Assembly: GCF_019396345.1 (NCBI RefSeq) | Contig: NZ_JAHKRM010000006.1 | Span: 124,001 to 188,000, forward strand | Length of the DNA stretch: 64,000 nt | Reading direction: 5' to 3' | From: Nonomuraea guangzhouensis | GTDB taxonomy: Bacteria; Actinomycetota; Actinomycetes; Streptosporangiales; Streptosporangiaceae | Shown here: one piece after another, positions 42,650 to 50,637 of the stretch | Numbering within the stretch: position 1 is the first letter of the stretch | How the letters are laid out: each line of letters begins with the position of its first letter | Program-made: the position numbers and the translations under genes | The notes under the pieces: generated by a model | Told to the model about the DNA's origin: nothing | Seen by the model: the letters and a program-made list of their open reading frames with translations, nothing else | Databases searched by the model: none

Positions 42650-44108
42650 GCCCACGGCGAGCGAACCCGGCACCAGCGATCACCGGGCCGGGTCGGCGAG
42701 CAGGGGACTGCGGTGGGGGCTGCTGGCCAGGGGCGGGTCGAAACTGGCCACCTTCACCCTGAGCCTCGTGCTCGCCCGCCTGCTCGCCCCGGCCGACTTC
42801 GGGTTGTACGCGGTCGCGCTGGCCGCCAACCAGTTCCTCTTCTACGTCAACGACGCCGGCATCGTCGCGGCCGTCGTGCAGTGGCGCGGCAAGCTGGAGG
42901 ACATGGTGGTCACCGCGACCACCGTGGTCCTCACCCTCAGCGTGGCCATCTACGCCGTGTTCTGGGTGGCGGCGCCCTACTTCACCGGCCTGGCGGGCAA
43001 CGTCTCCGCCACGCCCGTGGTGCGGCTGCTCACCGTGATCATCGTGATCGACGGGTTCGTCAACGTACGCAGCGCGGTCATGCTCCGCGGCTTCCAGCAG
43101 GACAAGATAGCCAAGGCGAACATGGCCGGCATCGCCGTCCAGGTGCCGGTGGCGATCACGCTGGCGGCCACGGGCGCGGGCGTCTACAGCTTCGTCATCG
43201 GCGCGGTGGCCAACTCCCTGGTGAGCGGCATCCTGGTGTTCTACTGGGCCAGGATGCCCCTGCGGCTGGGCTTCGACCGGGCCATCGCCCGCAAGCTGCT
43301 CGGCTTCGGCGTGCCCCTGGCGGTCAGCCTGGCCATCGAGGCGCTGGTGCTCAACGCCGACGCGATCATCATCGGCCGGCTGCTGGGCGCCACCACGCTC
43401 GGCTTCTACATGATCGCGCTGAACGTGTCGAGCTGGGTGCCGGGCCTGGTCGGCGAGGCCCTGCGCCATGTCACGCTGCCCGGCTTCTCGCGGGTCGCCG
43501 AGGAGCGCCCCGAGGCGTTCTCCGCGCGCGTCCAGCAGATCGTGCCGATGCTGATCACGCTGGTGCTGCCCGTCGCGGTGCTCTTCGGCGTGCTGGCGCC
43601 CCTGGTCGTGCCCTTCCTGTACGGCGAGAGGTGGCTGCCCGCCGCCCAGGCGCTGTCGTTCCTCATGGTGCTGATGGTGGTGCGGATGCTCACCGCGCTG
43701 GCCTTCGACATCCTGACCTCGCTCGGCGCGACCCGGCTCGTCGTGTGGATGAACCTGAGCTGGGCCGTGGTGCTGCTGCCCGCGCTCTACGCGGGCGCGC
43801 GGCTGGACGGCATCCAGGGCGTGGCGATCGCGCACGCGGCCGTCGCGCTCCTGATCGCCCTTCCCGTGACGGCGCTGCAGCTGCGCCGCTCGGGGGTCGT
43901 GCTCGGGCCGATCCTGCCCGGGATACTCCGGCTGCTGCTCGGCGGCTTGCTGGCCGGCCTCGCCGCCTGGCTGGTGGCCAGGTGGACCGAGGGGGCCGTC
44001 GACTTCGTCCGGCTCTGCGCGGCGGGCGGAGCCGGAGTGGTCGTGTACGTGGTGACGGGACTCTCGCGGGAGCGGATCAGGAAGATTCGCGAGGTGGTGA
44101 TGAGCTGA
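42642..44108 (+). CDS. Wzx-type oligosaccharide flippase (MOP superfamily)
   Basis: This 488-residue protein has about 14 hydrophobic helices and the family start GLRWGLLARGGSKLATFTLSLVLARLLAPADFGLYA. It should flip the undecaprenyl-linked repeat unit to the outer face of the membrane. The start GTG 42642 overlaps the previous gene by eight bases. The last 32 bases overlap a convergent glycosyltransferase gene. Confidence 0.92.
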   Translation: MSEPTASEPGTSDHRAGSASRGLRWGLLARGGSKLATFTLSLVLARLLAPADFGLYAVALAANQFLFYVNDAGIVAAVVQWRGKLEDMVVTATTVVLTLSVAIYAVFWVAAPYFTGLAGNVSATPVVRLLTVIIVIDGFVNVRSAVMLRGFQQDKIAKANMAGIAVQVPVAITLAATGAGVYSFVIGAVANSLVSGILVFYWARMPLRLGFDRAIARKLLGFGVPLAVSLAIEALVLNADAIIIGRLLGATTLGFYMIALNVSSWVPGLVGEALRHVTLPGFSRVAEERPEAFSARVQQIVPMLITLVLPVAVLFGVLAPLVVPFLYGERWLPAAQALSFLMVLMVVRMLTALAFDILTSLGATRLVVWMNLSWAVVLLPALYAGARLDGIQGVAIAHAAVALLIALPVTALQLRRSGVVLGPILPGILRLLLGGLLAGLAAWLVARWTEGAVDFVRLCAAGGAGVVVYVVTGLSRERIRKIREVVMS

Positions 44109-45045
44109 GCCGGCCCCGCCAGCCGCGCGCCACGTCGATGCCGGAGTGGGCGACGTTGCGGGCCATGGGCACGGCGTTGCGGCGCAGCCAGGGGCGCAGC
44201 GCCGCGTAGGCGCGCAGCCGCTGGCCGGGGCTGAGTGGAGCGTTCCTGATGACCCGGAGCAGCGCGCGGCCCTCCTCCACGTTGGGCAGGAAGAAGCGCT
44301 GGTCTCCGGGCTTCTCGCGGGCGCGGAAGGCCCGCGCGTGGTTGACCTGGCTGTTGCTGCCCGAGTGGTTGCGGTGCCGCAGCAGCAGCTCGTCCACCAC
44401 GACCAGGGGCCCGAGCAGCGCCAGGCCCGAGATCATCACCCGGTCGGCGGGCAGGATGGGCTCCAGGGGCCGGGCGCGCAGCAGCGTCTCCCTGCGCATG
44501 AGCCCGTAGAAGTGCATGGTCTCGTCGTAGTTGTCCAGCCGGTGGCGTAGGCGCGTCACCGGATCGGGCTGGTCGGTGGGGGCGGTGTCGCGCCAGGTGC
44601 CGATCGTCTGCCCGGTCTCGTCGATCTCCTCGACGCCCGAGACGGCGGCGGCGGCCGTCGGATGGCGGCGCAGCGCCGCCGACAGCAGCGCCAGGCGGTC
44701 CTCGCGGTACTCGTCGTCGGACGTGGCGTAGGAGAAGAACTCGCCGCGGGTCTCGTGGACGACCTTGTTGTGGTTGGCCGTGATGCCGACGTTGCGCTCG
44801 CGCCGCAGGTAGCGGACGCGGGGATCGGTCCTGGCCAGCTCGCGGCAGAGCTCCTCGGTGCCGTCGGTCGAGCAGTTGTCGGCGATCACCAGCTCGAAGT
44901 CGACACCCTTCTGGGAGAGCACCGATCGCAGGGCGCCCGCCAGGTACGGCTCGCCGTTGTAGACGGGCATGCCCACCCCGATGGGTGGCGCGGCGCGGCC
45001 GACGAGTGCGGCGGAGGAGCGTACGGACGGTGATCTGGACGTCAT
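44077..45045 (-). CDS. GT-A family 2 glycosyltransferase
   Basis: From ATG 45045 the product is 322 residues. The GT2 fold begins IGVGMPVYNGEPYLAGALRSVLSQ, with ADNCSTDGTEE and the DxD-like SDDEYREDRLAL. The C-terminal region (about 200-322) is basic and may contact the membrane. It adds one sugar of the repeat unit. It runs opposite to the main operon and overlaps the flippase tail by 32 bases. Confidence 0.88.
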   Translation of the reverse strand: MTSRSPSVRSSAALVGRAAPPIGVGMPVYNGEPYLAGALRSVLSQKGVDFELVIADNCSTDGTEELCRELARTDPRVRYLRRERNVGITANHNKVVHETRGEFFSYATSDDEYREDRLALLSAALRRHPTAAAAVSGVEEIDETGQTIGTWRDTAPTDQPDPVTRLRHRLDNYDETMHFYGLMRRETLLRARPLEPILPADRVMISGLALLGPLVVVDELLLRHRNHSGSNSQVNHARAFRAREKPGDQRFFLPNVEEGRALLRVIRNAPLSPGQRLRAYAALRPWLRRNAVPMARNVAHSGIDVARGWRGRLSSSPPRESS

Positions 45046-45222
45046 CCGGCCAGCCTTTCTGCGGAGGCTGAGGTACGGTCGGGGCGATGGTCTCGCGAAG
45101 TAGGGCGAACGGCAACCAAGGGCAGCGATTCGTAACATCGCACCGAGCGGTCACGATAAGCAATCTGTACCATTTTTTTTGGCCAGGCATGGCTCATACA
45201 GCGGGGGCTTGGGCGGGTAAAT
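45046..45222. promoter_or_regulatory. A/T-rich divergent promoter region
   Basis: 177 bases between the GT2 gene (minus) and the first Wzz-like gene (plus). It includes a run of eight T (45173-45180), very unusual for this genome, and the A/T-rich CGATAAGCAATCTGTACCA just before it. Promoters for both genes are expected here. Confidence 0.4.
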
Positions 45223-46119
45223 ATGGCTTTTTGGAACGATCTGTTCGGCCTTATCCGAAACAAGCGCGTTGGACCTCCCATCATCGCCCTCGCCCTGATC
45301 TTCGCGACAGTGGCGTTCTTCCTGGGTTCGCCGCGTTACAAAACGGAGTCGTCGCTCATCCTGACCGCGCCGCCGTCCGGTGGCACGCTGTCGATGGACC
45401 CGGCCAAGCCGGTCGGCCTGACCAACCCGTTGCTGCAGTACAACGACGGGCTGCGGACGGTCGCGGGCATCCTCATCCTGGCGCTCAACAGCAAGGACGA
45501 GCTGCGCAAGCTCGGGATCGCGGAGAACGGCAGCACCGAGATCGTCATCGATGACGGCCGGTCGAACGCCGACCTGCTCGGCGTCGTGACGCAGGGGCCG
45601 TTCATCCACATCGCGGTCGAGGACCCGGTGGAGGCGACCGCCAAGGCCATCCTCGAACGGGCCGAGCGCCGCCTGCGTGAGGAGCTGACCAGCTACCAGA
45701 GCTCGCTCGGCGCGCCGAAGAGCACGTTCATCGCGGTCAACAACGTGGCGCTGATCCCGGTCGAGTACGACGGCACCGGCAAGCTCCAGCTGGCCGTCGA
45801 GGTGCTGGTCGTGACCCTGCTGCTCGGCTTCGGCGGGGCCTACCTGATGTGGGTCCGCCGCCTTCGCGGCCGGCCCGCTCCGGAGGGACCGGCTGAGGAC
45901 GAAGCGGACGACGCCGCACCTGTCGCCATCGAGCCGGAAGCGGCGAAGGGGCCCGCGCTCAACGGCCGATCTCCCGCCGGCGCGTCCGCCCCCGAGGGCT
46001 CGTCGGCGGACCGTGAGAACGACGATCCGCCGACGGAGGAGTTCGCCCGGATCACGAGCGAGCTGCTGAACGCCGGCACCGACCCGCGCAAGTCCGAGCG
46101 GGACAACCACGCGGGTTAG
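45223..46119 (+). CDS. Wzz-like polysaccharide chain-length/co-polymerase protein (first copy)
   Basis: This 298-residue protein has an N-terminal membrane helix (about 18-36), a 150-residue extracytoplasmic region, a second helix (about 192-213, VEVLVVTLLLGFGGAYLMW) and an acidic cytoplasmic tail of 85 residues. This is the Wzz/PCP topology. It shares with the second copy the block TNPLLQYNDGLRTVAGILI (NPLLNFDGGLNMSASILV there). It has no Walker motifs, so it is not a BY-kinase fusion. It probably sets polymer length or assists export. The 3-prime end overlaps the DUF6492 gene by four bases. Confidence 0.75.
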   Translation: MAFWNDLFGLIRNKRVGPPIIALALIFATVAFFLGSPRYKTESSLILTAPPSGGTLSMDPAKPVGLTNPLLQYNDGLRTVAGILILALNSKDELRKLGIAENGSTEIVIDDGRSNADLLGVVTQGPFIHIAVEDPVEATAKAILERAERRLREELTSYQSSLGAPKSTFIAVNNVALIPVEYDGTGKLQLAVEVLVVTLLLGFGGAYLMWVRRLRGRPAPEGPAEDEADDAAPVAIEPEAAKGPALNGRSPAGASAPEGSSADRENDDPPTEEFARITSELLNAGTDPRKSERDNHAG

Positions 46120-47012
46120 GAGACCCGGTTGGCGACCTCGGCGCAGCGCTTGATGGCCGCCTGCCGTACCTCTCGCGGGGTCCCCGACTTGGCGGAGACC
46201 ATCATGCCGATCGCCCCGGGCCCGAGGCGATCGGCGAAGGCCAGGGCGGTCGGCAGGTCCATCGGCGACTCGTCGGAGGACTTGTGGCACAGGGAGGTGT
46301 CCGACGGCGGACGCCCGCCCGGGGGGCTGAGCACCTCGTCCACGAAGAGGCCGTAGAGCATGAACTCCGACACGTGCAGCCTGGACCCGAAGACGTCGGC
46401 CCAGTGCCGCCCCATGTTCTCGGTGAGCCGCCGCTGGAGCCCCCGCACGATGGCGGGGTCCCAGAAGGTGAGCGGGCTCATGTAGTCGGGCAGCGGCGGC
46501 TCGGGCGGGGGCGGCAGCCTGAGCAGCTCGCGGGCGACCCGGTGCCACAGCACGTGGCGCGTCATGAGCGGGTGCACCCCGTCCTCCAGCCGGTGCAGCA
46601 GCGGCCGGCCGCCGACCAGGGCGCGCTGGGCCGTCGTCGGCCGGACGAGCACCACGTCGGAGTCGGCCACCAGGACCACGTCCGCGTCCATCGCCGCCGT
46701 GGCCGCCAGCTTGACGATCTGCTGCATCACCCAGCCGCGTACGGGCGGCCAGGGCCGCAGGACGTTGACCCACATGCCCAGCCGGGGCACCTTGACGTAG
46801 CGCTTCGGCAGCAGCTCGCCCACGGTCCTGACCCGGCAACGGGGCCCTTCGTGCGCGGCGAACAGCTGCCGGTCGGCACGCGGCACGAAGACGTGGTGGA
46901 CGGTGTCCTCGGGCGTGTACTCCAGCACGGAGCGGTGCAGATCGGCGAACTGATCCGCGTCAGGTCCGTAGCTGGGAGTGACGACGGCCAGCGAGTTCAA
47001 GGGCTTGGTCAC
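46116..47012 (-). CDS. DUF6492-family glycosyltransferase-like protein
   Basis: This 298-residue protein begins LAVVTPSYGPDADQFADLHRS, similar to GT-A folds, and contains the DSD-like metal motif in VVLVADSDVVLV. The later conserved SPLTFWDP and GLFVDEVL fit DUF6492. It is likely an inverting or retaining sugar transferase of the locus; donor and acceptor are unknown. The start is GTG 47012. Confidence 0.7.
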   Translation of the reverse strand: MTKPLNSLAVVTPSYGPDADQFADLHRSVLEYTPEDTVHHVFVPRADRQLFAAHEGPRCRVRTVGELLPKRYVKVPRLGMWVNVLRPWPPVRGWVMQQIVKLAATAAMDADVVLVADSDVVLVRPTTAQRALVGGRPLLHRLEDGVHPLMTRHVLWHRVARELLRLPPPPEPPLPDYMSPLTFWDPAIVRGLQRRLTENMGRHWADVFGSRLHVSEFMLYGLFVDEVLSPPGGRPPSDTSLCHKSSDESPMDLPTALAFADRLGPGAIGMMVSAKSGTPREVRQAAIKRCAEVANRVS

Positions 47013-47043
47013 GTCACCCTCTATCGGGAGGAGGCTTTGGCAC

Positions 47044-47062
47044 GTTACACGTCATAAGTAAC
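47044..47062. promoter_or_regulatory. Inverted repeat upstream of second Wzz-like gene
   Basis: GTTAC-N9-GTAAC (47044-47062) lies between the divergent DUF6492 and Wzz-like genes. It is a small possible operator. Confidence 0.3.
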
Positions 47063-47118
47063 GCTGGTCGCAGCCTCGGCGATGGCTTGTCGTACGGGTG
47101 TGAGAAGCCTGGGGGGCT

Positions 47119-47844
47119 GTGTTGGACTTCTGGAGAGCGATCGCCGTCCTCCTGCGTCGCTGGTATGTCGCGGCTCCCGCGTTCCTGCTGACGCTGACCG
47201 CCGCCTACGGCGTCTACACGCAGATCCCCGTCCAGTACACCTCGACCACGCTCATGGTGCTCACGGTGCCGCCGAACGGGTCGTACCGGCCGCCGAACCC
47301 CAAGAATCCCAACCCGCTGATCAACCCGCTGCTGAACTTCGACGGCGGGCTGAACATGTCGGCCTCCATCCTGGTGCAGATCCTCAACACCAAGGAGGTG
47401 GCCGACCAGATGGGGATCCGGGCGGACGGCGACACCACGTACAAGGTGAACAACGGCCACCCCAATCCCGAGCTGCTCATCAGCGCGCCCTTCGTGGTCA
47501 TCGAGGGTACGAGCCGGGCGCCCCAGGACGCGCGGGCGATCGTGGTCAGGGTCGCCGAGCGGGCCAAGGTCGAGCTGAAACGGCGCCAGGAGACCCTGAA
47601 GGCCCCGCCCGAGACGTACATCAACCTGAACGAGATGGTCGCCCCGACCGAGCCGCAGCCGCAGCGCGGCGGGAAGATCCGCAGCGCCGCGGCCGTGTTC
47701 GCGCTGGGCGTGGCCGCCGCGCTGGGCGCCTCCTTCTGCACCGAGAGCGTCATGGCCGGGCTGCGGCGCAGGCGGGAGGAGGGCGAGCCGGAATCGGCGC
47801 CCGAGACCGGCACCAGGACCGAGGAAGCGGTGTTGCAGCGTTGA
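47119..47844 (+). CDS. Wzz-like polysaccharide chain-length/co-polymerase protein (second copy)
   Basis: A 241-residue paralogue of the gene at 45,223. It has helices at about 18-36 and 190-210, and a short cytoplasmic tail rich in Arg/Glu. The shared block is NPLLNFDGGLNMSASILVQIL. The start GTG 47119 (TTG 47122 possible) follows GGGGGG. It is coupled to the ligase-like gene downstream. The pair may form a mixed oligomer around the polymerase. Confidence 0.75.
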   Translation: MLDFWRAIAVLLRRWYVAAPAFLLTLTAAYGVYTQIPVQYTSTTLMVLTVPPNGSYRPPNPKNPNPLINPLLNFDGGLNMSASILVQILNTKEVADQMGIRADGDTTYKVNNGHPNPELLISAPFVVIEGTSRAPQDARAIVVRVAERAKVELKRRQETLKAPPETYINLNEMVAPTEPQPQRGGKIRSAAAVFALGVAAALGASFCTESVMAGLRRRREEGEPESAPETGTRTEEAVLQR

Positions 47845-47846
47845 AC

Positions 47847-49202
47847 GTGGCCATAGAGCGGTCCATCGCCCGGCCGGTGCCGCACCGGGCCGACGCCGCC
47901 ACCCTGTGCGCGATCTTCACCGTGGTCCTCATGCTGGTGCCCGCCCGTCAGGTGATCGGCGGCCTGCCGTTCGACCTCACCTACGCGGAGGCCATCGGGC
48001 TGTTCGCCGCCGTGTGGTGGTTCTGCGCGCACCTCACCAGTACGCTCGGCGCGGCCAAGGGGCCGACGGCGGTGCGGTACGCGATCTACTTCTACGCGCT
48101 CGCCTTCGTGGCGACCTACGCCTACGCGACGGCCGGGTTCCTGCCCTCGTACGAGCTGGACCTGTCCGACCACGTGCTCGTCATCGCGGTCGCGATGGTG
48201 GGCATCTCGCTGATCGGCGTGGACGGGGTGCCGAGCCGTGAGCGGATCGACCTGGTGCTGAAGACGCTGGTGGTGGCCGGGGCCATCATGGGGGTGATCG
48301 GCGCGGTCCAGTTCGTGCTGTCGTTCGACCTGACCCAGTACATGCAGATCCCGGGCAGCCGCGTACGGGCGGTGGAAGTGACGATCCTGGAGCGCAACGG
48401 GCTCAACCGGGTGGCCTCGACCGCGGGGCACCCCATCGAGTTCGGTGTCGTGTCCGCGATGGTGCTGCCGGTCGCCCTCCACTACGCCTTCGGCGCGCGC
48501 GAACGTGGTGAGCCGCAGCGGCGCTGGTGGCTCCTGGTGACGCTGATCGCCTGCGGGATGGCCTTCTCCGCCTCGCGCTCGACGGTTCTGGGCCTGGCCG
48601 CCTCCGGGGCGGTGCTGTTCCTCGGCTGGCCCAACGCCCGGCGCATCAGGGCGGCCGCCGCGCTCGCCGGGTTCCTGGTCGTCATGAAGCTGCTCGTCCC
48701 CGGCCTGATCGGCGCGATCGCCGGGCTGTTCACCAACCTCGACAACGACGAGAGCCTGCGCTGGCGGACCAACGACTACACCACGGCGATCGCGGAGTTC
48801 TCCCAGCATCCCCTGCTGGGCAGGGGCAACGGCACCTGGTTCCCGCCGCACCATCCCGTCTTCGACAACCAGTATCTGCTGACGGCCGTGCAGGGCGGCG
48901 CGATCGGCGTGCTGGCGTTCGTCGGCCTCTTCGTCGTCGGGATGTGGTCGGCGCTGCGTGCCAGGCGGCTGAGCGTAGACGACCAGACCCGCGACCTCGG
49001 GCTGACGCTGGCCGCCTGCCTGATCGTGCCGATGGTGGGGTCTGCCACGTTCGACCTGAACTCCTTCAGCACGGCCACCGCGCTGTCGTTCCTGCTCATC
49101 GGCCTGGCCGGGGCGCTGATGCGGGCCGCCCGCCGCGAGGTCAGCCTTCCAGGCGCCGCCGTGCCTCTTTCCACGAGCCGGCCGAAAGATCCCGCGCGCT
49201 GA
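47847..49202 (+). CDS. O-antigen ligase/polymerase-like membrane protein
   Basis: From GTG 47847 the product is 451 residues; TTG 47841, overlapping the previous stop, is an alternative. It has about 11 to 12 hydrophobic helices and the large extracytoplasmic loop typical of WaaL/Wzy (SLRWRTNDYTTAIAEFSQHPLLGRGNGTWFPPHHPVFDNQYL). The NQYL and RxxxxxxA-type arginines fit the ligase PF04932. It probably polymerises or attaches the glycan. It overlaps the convergent epimerase-like gene by 62 bases. Confidence 0.85.
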   Translation: MAIERSIARPVPHRADAATLCAIFTVVLMLVPARQVIGGLPFDLTYAEAIGLFAAVWWFCAHLTSTLGAAKGPTAVRYAIYFYALAFVATYAYATAGFLPSYELDLSDHVLVIAVAMVGISLIGVDGVPSRERIDLVLKTLVVAGAIMGVIGAVQFVLSFDLTQYMQIPGSRVRAVEVTILERNGLNRVASTAGHPIEFGVVSAMVLPVALHYAFGARERGEPQRRWWLLVTLIACGMAFSASRSTVLGLAASGAVLFLGWPNARRIRAAAALAGFLVVMKLLVPGLIGAIAGLFTNLDNDESLRWRTNDYTTAIAEFSQHPLLGRGNGTWFPPHHPVFDNQYLLTAVQGGAIGVLAFVGLFVVGMWSALRARRLSVDDQTRDLGLTLAACLIVPMVGSATFDLNSFSTATALSFLLIGLAGALMRAARREVSLPGAAVPLSTSRPKDPAR

Positions 49203-49686
49203 TCGCCGAGACCGGGAGCGGCCAGTCGATGGCCAGGTCGGGGTCGTCGTAGCGCACGGAGATGTCCTCGGTCGGGTCGTGCGGCCGGTCGATCCGGTAG
49301 CAGACGTCGGCGTCGCTCAGCGCCTGGTAACCGTGGAGCAGGCCGGGCGGGACGTACAGGTGGATGAAAGTTTCGTCGTCGAGGACCACCGACATCCGCT
49401 CGCCGAAGGTGGCCGACCCGGGCCTGGCGTCCACGAGCACGTCGAACACCGCGCCGCGGGCGCACCGGACCAGCTTGGCCTCGCCCCGGCCCGAGCGGCC
49501 GTGCATGGCCCTGATCGCGCCCTTGACCGTGCGCGACTGGCTGTCCTGGACGAACGCCGCGCCGTCCAGGCCGTGCTCGGCCGCGATCTCGGCGTCGAAC
49601 GTCCTGGTGAACAGGCCGCGCTCGTCGCTGTGCGGGGTCGGAATGAACAGCAGCGTTCCCGCGAGTGCCCCTTGCTCGACTCTCAT
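49141..49686 (-). CDS. Second dTDP-sugar 3,5-epimerase-like cupin (RmlC paralogue)
   Basis: This 181-residue cupin starts at ATG 49686. The active-site histidine is conserved (IRAMHGRSGRGEAKLVRCARG), as are the Y in VCYRIDRP and the final AIDWPLP. A tyrosine usual in the YxP segment is His here (RPHDPTED), and the sequence differs clearly from the rfbC at 34,892. It may epimerise a different 4-keto sugar. It is transcribed against the ligase-like gene and overlaps it by 62 bases. Confidence 0.85.
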   Translation of the reverse strand: MRVEQGALAGTLLFIPTPHSDERGLFTRTFDAEIAAEHGLDGAAFVQDSQSRTVKGAIRAMHGRSGRGEAKLVRCARGAVFDVLVDARPGSATFGERMSVVLDDETFIHLYVPPGLLHGYQALSDADVCYRIDRPHDPTEDISVRYDDPDLAIDWPLPVSAISARDLSAGSWKEARRRLEG

Positions 49687-49793
49687 GGGAACACATCCTG
49701 GCCCGCTCCTTTGTCGGCCGCCAGCGTGTAACGGATATAGCCCGATACCGATGTCAAAAGGGTGAGTCGTCAGACGGGGGGTGCGGCATTCCG

Positions 49794-50615
49794 ATGGGCC
49801 ACTCTTCTTTTGAGAACGGTCCAAAGAACCGCGCCATACCCGTCGCGCCTCGCGCGCGGGTAGGCGCCGTCGGGATCGACGCGATCACCGAGCCGGAGGT
49901 CGCCGAGCATCTCGCCCGGGCCTGGCGCGACGGCCGGGGCGGCATGATCGTGACCGCCAACGTGGACATCGTCCGCGCCGCCACCCGCGCCCCCGAGCTC
50001 GCCGGGCTCGTGGCGGGCGCCGAGCTCGTGGTCGCCGACGGCATGCCGGTGGTGTGGGCGGCCCGGATCGGCGGGCTGCGGGTGCCCGACCGCGTCACCG
50101 GGGCCTCCCTGATCTACACCCTCAGCGAGGTCGCCGCCCGCGAGGGACGGTCGGTGTTCCTGCTCGGCGGCGAGCCGGGGGTGGCCGAGACCGCCGGCGA
50201 GGTGCTGACCCAGCGTTATCCGGGGCTGCGGGTGGCCGGCGTGTACGCGCCGCCCTTCGGCTTCGAGCGGCTCGCCGGGGGGATGGGGGAGATCGTGGAG
50301 AAGGTCCGCGCGGCCGGGCCCGACCTCGTCTTCGTGGGCCTGGGCTTCCCCAAGCAGGAACACGTCATCACCGCGCTCCGCCCCGAACTGCCGCGTGCCT
50401 GGTACCTCGGCTGCGGCGCCGCCATCCCGATGGCCGCCGGGCAATTCCGCCGGGCCCCGGACGGGATGCAGCGGGTGGGCGGCGAATGGCTGTTCAGACT
50501 TGCCCTCGAACCCCGCCGCCTGGTACGCCGCTACCTCCGTGACGACCTGCCCTTCGCGCTCAGGCTGCTGGCCGGGGCCGCGTGGCACCGGCTGGCCACG
50601 GGCCGGCGCTCCTGA
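49794..50615 (+). CDS. WecG/TagA/CpsF-family glycosyltransferase
   Basis: A 273-residue GT26 transferase. NVDIVRAATRAPELAGLVAGAELVVADGMPVVWAARI is the family core with conserved N and DG, and GVYAPPFGF and VGLGFPKQEHVI are the later signatures. Family members add ManNAcA or ManNAc to undecaprenyl-PP-sugar. The ATG at 49794 gives a normal N-terminus. It is divergent from the second epimerase and upstream of the fusion transferase. Confidence 0.9.
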   Translation: MGHSSFENGPKNRAIPVAPRARVGAVGIDAITEPEVAEHLARAWRDGRGGMIVTANVDIVRAATRAPELAGLVAGAELVVADGMPVVWAARIGGLRVPDRVTGASLIYTLSEVAAREGRSVFLLGGEPGVAETAGEVLTQRYPGLRVAGVYAPPFGFERLAGGMGEIVEKVRAAGPDLVFVGLGFPKQEHVITALRPELPRAWYLGCGAAIPMAAGQFRRAPDGMQRVGGEWLFRLALEPRRLVRRYLRDDLPFALRLLAGAAWHRLATGRRS

Positions 50616-50637
50616 TCCCCACAGATTGGTCTGCCTG

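Noticed and set aside
45173..45180. The T8 run read as a terminator tail
   Set aside because: No stable stem precedes it on either strand, and it lies in a divergent promoter region, not after a gene.
49141..49686. Claim that the second RmlC-like protein has lost its catalytic tyrosine
   Set aside because: The first tyrosine of the segment (VCYRID) is still present, so the His substitution nearby cannot be called loss of catalysis from sequence alone.
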